A DNA stretch of 9,971 nt from JAUXIQ01 sp030620925 [NCBI: Nitrospinota bacterium] (GTDB lineage: Bacteria; JAUXIQ01): contig JAUXIQ010000043.1 of assembly GCA_030620925.1 (NCBI GenBank), positions 1-9,971 on the forward strand, given 5' to 3'. Shown one piece after another: positions 6,946 through 9,971 of the stretch. The notes below the pieces were generated by a model, which was not told the DNA's origin, ran no database searches, and worked only from the letters and a program-made list of their open reading frames with translations. A program made the position numbers and the translations under genes. The first letter of the stretch is position 1. Every line of letters starts with the position of its first letter.

Positions 6946-6951
6946 AAAGGA
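6946..6951 (+). promoter_or_regulatory. Ribosome binding site favouring the GTG start at 6962
   Basis: AAGGAG lies ten bases before GTG 6962. It sits inside the frame just after ATG 6941, which itself has no Shine-Dalgarno because the terminator T-run immediately precedes it. This is the main reason for choosing GTG 6962. Confidence 0.5.
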
Positions 6952-6961
6952 GCGATCACAA

Positions 6962-8215
6962 GTGCCTCACGGCTACAGCCTTATGGTAAAAGAAGCACTT
7001 ATCCAGAGCGCTGAAGAATCCAGCCAAACTGATATTTGTATAAACAGCGGTGAAATATGCGATATAGGCAGACCCCTCGAACACCAGGCGGATGAGTACA
7101 TAGAAGCCGGAGGGAAACTGGTTAGCCCGGGCTTCGCCAACGCTCACACCCACCTGGACAAGTCGGACCTCCTTTCTCGAATGACGCCGGACCAGTTCGG
7201 ATACAGTCTGGAGCAGAACCGTCAGCTCATACGACAGTTTAAGAAGAACTATACCGTCTCCGAAGTAAAGGAGAGGGCCGTAAAAGTCGCTCTGGAGATG
7301 CTGGCGCAGGGCACCACCGCCATCCGGACACAGGTGGATGTAGACCCCACCGCGGGCCTTACCCCCCTGAAAGCTTTGCTGGAATTGAAAGAAGAGCTGG
7401 TAGATAAAATTACCATACAGATATGCGCTTTTCCGCAGGAAGGGGTGCTCAAGGAAGGAGCATATAAATTGCTGGAAGGGGCCATGCAAGAGGGAGCGGA
7501 CCTCCTGGGAGGTCTTCCTCTGGTGGAGGAGGGGCTTGAGAACCAGAGACGTCATATAGATCTGCTTTTTGAGCTGGCCATGAAATATGATAAGCATCTG
7601 GACGTTCAGGTGGATGAGTCCAACGACCCCAAGGATTTTATCCTGCCCTACCTCGTGGAGAAGACCTTGATGGAGGGGTATCAGGGGCGCGTCGCCGCCA
7701 CGCACGCCATCTCACTGGCCGCCGTGGAAGACGCCGCGGCAATGCCGGTTATGGAAAAGATGGCCGAGGCGAAGATGACGGTGATCGTGACCCCCAGTTG
7801 CAACCTCATCACCCGGTTCCCGGCGCAGCCCGGCTCGCGCCCCCACAACAGCATCACCCGCATAAAGGAACTTTCCCGGGCGGGTGTGAAGGTGGCGTTG
7901 GGCACGGATAATATCCGAGACGTCTTCTACCCCCTGGGAAACGGCAGCATGTTAAGAGAGATGCACGTGATGGCGACCACCACGCGCTTGAGCGGAGTAA
8001 AAGATATAGATGCAGTACTGGATATGGCCACCCTGAACGCCGCGGAATTGCTCGGTCTCGATTACGGTGTTGAAAAAGGTAAGACCGCTGATCTGCTGGT
8101 GACCGCGGCAGATTCCAAAAGAGACCTCATTTGCGGCCCGGAAAATATTCCTGTTATAATAAAAAACGGGAGGATGGTCAGAAGGACGGCCCCCGTCCCG
8201 CCGACCAGGTCGTAG
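6962..8215 (+). CDS. Cytosine-deaminase-like metal-dependent amidohydrolase
   Basis: This amidohydrolase-superfamily enzyme is nearest in pattern to CodA/AtzC-type proteins, which hydrolyse an amino or amide group from a heterocyclic ring in the cytoplasm. From GTG 6962 it has 417 residues; ATG 6941 would give 424. An N-terminal beta-sandwich strand leads to VSPGFANAHTHLDKS, with the HxH metal pair at His62 and His64. AIRTQVDVDPTAGLTPLKALLE and ITIQICAFPQEGV follow, as in cytosine deaminases. Against E. coli CodA as I recall it, Glu217 is Glu219 here, His246 is His248 (THAIS), and Asp313 is Asp316 (LGTDNIRDVFYPLGNG). The expected metal ligand His214, however, is Gln216 (DVQVDES). That substitution could change metal binding or the reaction, so cytosine should not be assumed as substrate. 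The C-terminus returns to the composite sandwich (KTADLLVTAADS, VIIKNGRMV). It follows the terminator and shares a likely transcript with the hydrolase at 8283. Confidence 0.9.
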   Translation: MPHGYSLMVKEALIQSAEESSQTDICINSGEICDIGRPLEHQADEYIEAGGKLVSPGFANAHTHLDKSDLLSRMTPDQFGYSLEQNRQLIRQFKKNYTVSEVKERAVKVALEMLAQGTTAIRTQVDVDPTAGLTPLKALLELKEELVDKITIQICAFPQEGVLKEGAYKLLEGAMQEGADLLGGLPLVEEGLENQRRHIDLLFELAMKYDKHLDVQVDESNDPKDFILPYLVEKTLMEGYQGRVAATHAISLAAVEDAAAMPVMEKMAEAKMTVIVTPSCNLITRFPAQPGSRPHNSITRIKELSRAGVKVALGTDNIRDVFYPLGNGSMLREMHVMATTTRLSGVKDIDAVLDMATLNAAELLGLDYGVEKGKTADLLVTAADSKRDLICGPENIPVIIKNGRMVRRTAPVPPTRS

Positions 8216-8236
8216 CAGGGCGGGGATAAACCCTGC
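8215..8236 (+). other. Small hairpin between the two hydrolase genes
   Basis: GCAGGG (8215-8220) pairs perfectly with CCCTGC (8231-8236) around a 10-base loop, starting on the last base of the upstream stop codon. No T-run follows, so it is unlikely to terminate; it could protect or separate the two cistrons, or be incidental. Confidence 0.3.
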
Positions 8237-8282
8237 CTCGAGGAGTATGGTGGCCCGGGAGGGCTAACTGAAAGGGAATAAG

Positions 8283-9221
8283 ATGCCCCCTATAGAGAGC
8301 GAGATAGAAGAGCTGGTGAAGGAAGCTTACGACCTGCACCTGCACGTGGGCCCCGACATCCTCCCCCGAAAGTACAACGTGAAAAAACTGATAGCCGAAG
8401 AAGAGGGGAGAATAGCAGGTGTGGCCCTCAAATCTCACAGTTTCCCCACCATTTCCGCCATCGCCGACGTGCTGCAACAGCAGCAGAGCCCTCTGAAGCT
8501 CATCGGCTCGATAACCCTCAACTATTTCATGGGCGGGTTCAACCCCAGTGCGGTGTACGCCTCTACCATCATGTCAACCGAGTTCCCGCTCATCGTCTGG
8601 TTCCCCACCGTCCACGCATGGAACCACCTCAAACACAACTACAGCGACTACGAGATTCCGCCCGAATGGGTCAAAGATCCTAATTTTATGCCCAGGCTGA
8701 AAACTGAGCTTAAGGCCATTCGTGTATCCGATGACTTGAATAATCGTCTCTTCGAGAAATGCTCGAAAGTGCTGAACATGGTGCGCAGGCTGAATTGCAT
8801 CATCGCCACCGGACATCTCTCCTGGCCCGAAGCGGAGACTCTCACCAGAGAGGCGCTGGATATGGGATGCAAAGTAATCCTTACCCACCCCATGCAAAAA
8901 GATATCAATATGCCCCTTGAGGTGCAGATAGAGCTGGCCCGGGCGGGCGCCTTCGTGGAGTTCTGCTATATCATGTATCTGGACAGGGATAACCCCGAAG
9001 ATTACCCCCCGGACCTCATTACCAAATATATCAACGAGATAGGCGCTGAACATTGTATCCTCTCCTCGGATGCCGGCCAGCACCACAACCCGGGGCCCAG
9101 CGAGTCACTCATGAGTTTCGCGATACTGCTTGCTGAACAGGGCATCACCATCGATCAGTTGGAAAAAATGATGGTGAGGAACCCCCGCTATCTCCTGGGG
9201 TTGGAAGAAGCGGACACTTAA
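8283..9221 (+). CDS. DUF6282-type TIM-barrel metal-dependent hydrolase
   Basis: This 312-residue soluble protein has no signal or membrane segment. It opens with EAYDLHLHVGPDILPRK, the DxHxH-GPD pattern I associate with the uncharacterised DUF6282 hydrolase family, related to the amidohydrolase superfamily. A complete set of candidate metal ligands is visible: His19 and His21 (strand 1), His178 (IATGHLS), His202 (ILTHPMQ) and Asp263 (SSDAGQHHNPGPSES). The order matches a metal-bearing TIM barrel. Other distinctive stretches are KSHSFPT (49-55) and a WFPTVHAWNH segment near residue 105, probably lining the active site. Substrate is unknown; hydrolysis of an amide, lactone or cyclic compound is the family-level guess. 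The ATG has AAAGGGA five bases upstream, and it begins 67 bases after the deaminase-like gene with no terminator between, so both are probably one operon and may act in sequence. Confidence 0.85.
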   Translation: MPPIESEIEELVKEAYDLHLHVGPDILPRKYNVKKLIAEEEGRIAGVALKSHSFPTISAIADVLQQQQSPLKLIGSITLNYFMGGFNPSAVYASTIMSTEFPLIVWFPTVHAWNHLKHNYSDYEIPPEWVKDPNFMPRLKTELKAIRVSDDLNNRLFEKCSKVLNMVRRLNCIIATGHLSWPEAETLTREALDMGCKVILTHPMQKDINMPLEVQIELARAGAFVEFCYIMYLDRDNPEDYPPDLITKYINEIGAEHCILSSDAGQHHNPGPSESLMSFAILLAEQGITIDQLEKMMVRNPRYLLGLEEADT

Positions 9222-9286
9222 TGAAGCGCCTCTATCCGGGCCTGACATACCATTTCAATAAGAAGAACGAGGGATAAACCAGCGGC

Positions 9287-9317
9287 TTAACATTGGAATT
9301 TTTTCCTGATACGTTAA
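9287..9317. promoter_or_regulatory. Nested inverted repeat upstream of the methyltransferase gene
   Basis: TTAAC (9287-9291) is mirrored by GTTAA (9313-9317), and inside it GGAA (9295-9298) is mirrored by TTCC (9303-9306). The inner pair recalls the IclR-like site at 5418-5431, but its arms are two bases closer (GGAA-N4-TTCC against N6). It sits 15 bases before the start codon, so a bound protein or RNA fold could affect expression. Confidence 0.28.
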
Positions 9318-9331
9318 CCCGGAGCTCGAGT

Positions 9332-9971
9332 ATGCCGCAAAAACATAACGCCGAACGTTGGGATGAGATATTCGCCTCCTCGGAGGGTGATATTTCATGG
9401 CCTCTCGCTTATCTGGTCGAAGAGATGGACAGGCTCAAGCTGAAGGGCCGGGCCCTCGACCTGGGGTGTGGTGCGGGTCGGCACTGCATACCGCTGGTGC
9501 GCAATGGCTTCGAGACCCACGGACTGGATATTTCCCTTAAAGCGCTGTCGAAGGCTGCTCATAACATCCGGAGGGAAGGGGCAGATGCCAATTTGAAACA
9601 GGGGGAAATGGGAAACTTACCGTACAGAGAAGGCATCTTCGACCTGGTGGTGTGCATAAACGTGATTCACCATAACGACTCAGAAGGTGCCCGGAGGAGC
9701 ACCGAAGAGATAAAGCGGGTGTTAAAACCGGGAGGATATCTCATCGCCACCATCGCCGCCACCAGACACTATAATTACGGCAAAGGCAAAAAGATAGATG
9801 AAAAGACCTTCCTCCGCCAATCGGGAGTCGAAACCGGGATTCTTCATTATTTCATGGAGGAGAAGGACGTCCGGTCCCACTTTCAGGGTTTTGCCTTTGA
9901 GCACCTGGCCGAGCTTTTGGGCCCCGGTTTTTTTAACGAGAGCAGAGGAAAGGAGAACTACCACTGGTTCC
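9332..9971 (+). CDS. Class I SAM-dependent methyltransferase, 3' end beyond window
   Basis: The frame is open from ATG 9332 to the window edge, giving 213 residues with no stop. It transfers a methyl group from S-adenosylmethionine to an unknown acceptor. The Rossmann-fold motifs of the Methyltransf_11/25 group are clear: motif I ALDLGCGAGRHCIPL (41-55), the acidic end of strand 2 THGLDIS (62-68), QGEMGNLPYREGIFDLVVCINVIHH in two parts (90-104 and 105-114) for motifs II/III, and RVLKPGGYLIAT (129-140) after it. The C-terminal part (SGVETGILHYFMEEKDV, then GKENYHWF) looks near the natural end, so only a short piece is probably missing. GGAG at 9321-9324 is seven bases before the ATG. It lies 110 bases after the DUF6282-type gene, and a link with the hydrolases is possible but unproven. 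Confidence 0.9.
   Translation, partial: MPQKHNAERWDEIFASSEGDISWPLAYLVEEMDRLKLKGRALDLGCGAGRHCIPLVRNGFETHGLDISLKALSKAAHNIRREGADANLKQGEMGNLPYREGIFDLVVCINVIHHNDSEGARRSTEEIKRVLKPGGYLIATIAATRHYNYGKGKKIDEKTFLRQSGVETGILHYFMEEKDVRSHFQGFAFEHLAELLGPGFFNESRGKENYHWF

Noticed and set aside
6956-7705. 249-codon open frame on the minus strand opposite the amidohydrolase
   Set aside because: It is opposite conserved HxH and deaminase motifs and its own product has no recognisable domain.
8245-8275. Possible sigma-54 promoter before the DUF6282-type gene
   Set aside because: TGGCCCGGGAGGGCT gives a GG-N10-CT spacing but lacks the GC of the -12 element and the wider consensus.

Overview
The window (about half G+C, densely coded, every supported gene on the + strand) looks like chromosome from a Gram-negative-type anaerobic bacterium. 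The pointers are a sigma-54 activator of the PilR kind, a SurA-like periplasmic foldase with a signal peptide, and a PyrR next to IclR and amidohydrolase genes. A Desulfobacterota (old Deltaproteobacteria) or similar lineage fits best, but this is inference from gene content only. No mobile element, CRISPR array, tRNA or rRNA was seen.

Layout. (1) 2-244: the last 80 codons of a sigma-54-dependent response regulator, ending in its Fis-type helix-turn-helix. (2) 245-467: a non-coding gap with two short dyads. (3) 468-5389: a housekeeping block of mfd (transcription-repair coupling factor), a SurA/PpiC-type peptidyl-prolyl isomerase, and a small S4-domain RNA-binding protein (RqcP/Hsp15 type). 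The last 75 bases of mfd turn sharply AT-rich and contain a good sigma-70-like promoter that could drive the foldase and S4 genes. (4) 5418-6931: an IclR-family regulator preceded by an IclR-like operator, followed 16 bases later by a PyrR-family phosphoribosyltransferase, then a strong intrinsic terminator. (5) 6962-9221: two metal-dependent hydrolases, a cytosine-deaminase-like amidohydrolase and a DUF6282-type TIM-barrel hydrolase. (6) 9332-end: a class I SAM-dependent methyltransferase cut by the window edge.

How the genes may work together. The housekeeping block covers DNA repair at stalled RNA polymerase, envelope protein folding and ribosome quality control. The second half reads as an accessory catabolic or salvage module: a one-component sensor (IclR), a uracil-phosphoribosyltransferase-like protein (PyrR) and two amidohydrolase-superfamily enzymes. 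A tentative reading is that the hydrolases act on a pyrimidine-like or other cyclic amide/amidine and that IclR senses the substrate or product.

Three details make this module the part to look at. The deaminase-like enzyme has Gln where the third metal-binding His is expected. The PyrR differs from classical PyrR at the PP loop and at several RNA-contact positions. The terminator between pyrR and the hydrolases overlaps an alternative hairpin, so it could be an attenuator. These comparisons use family sequences recalled from memory, not a database search.
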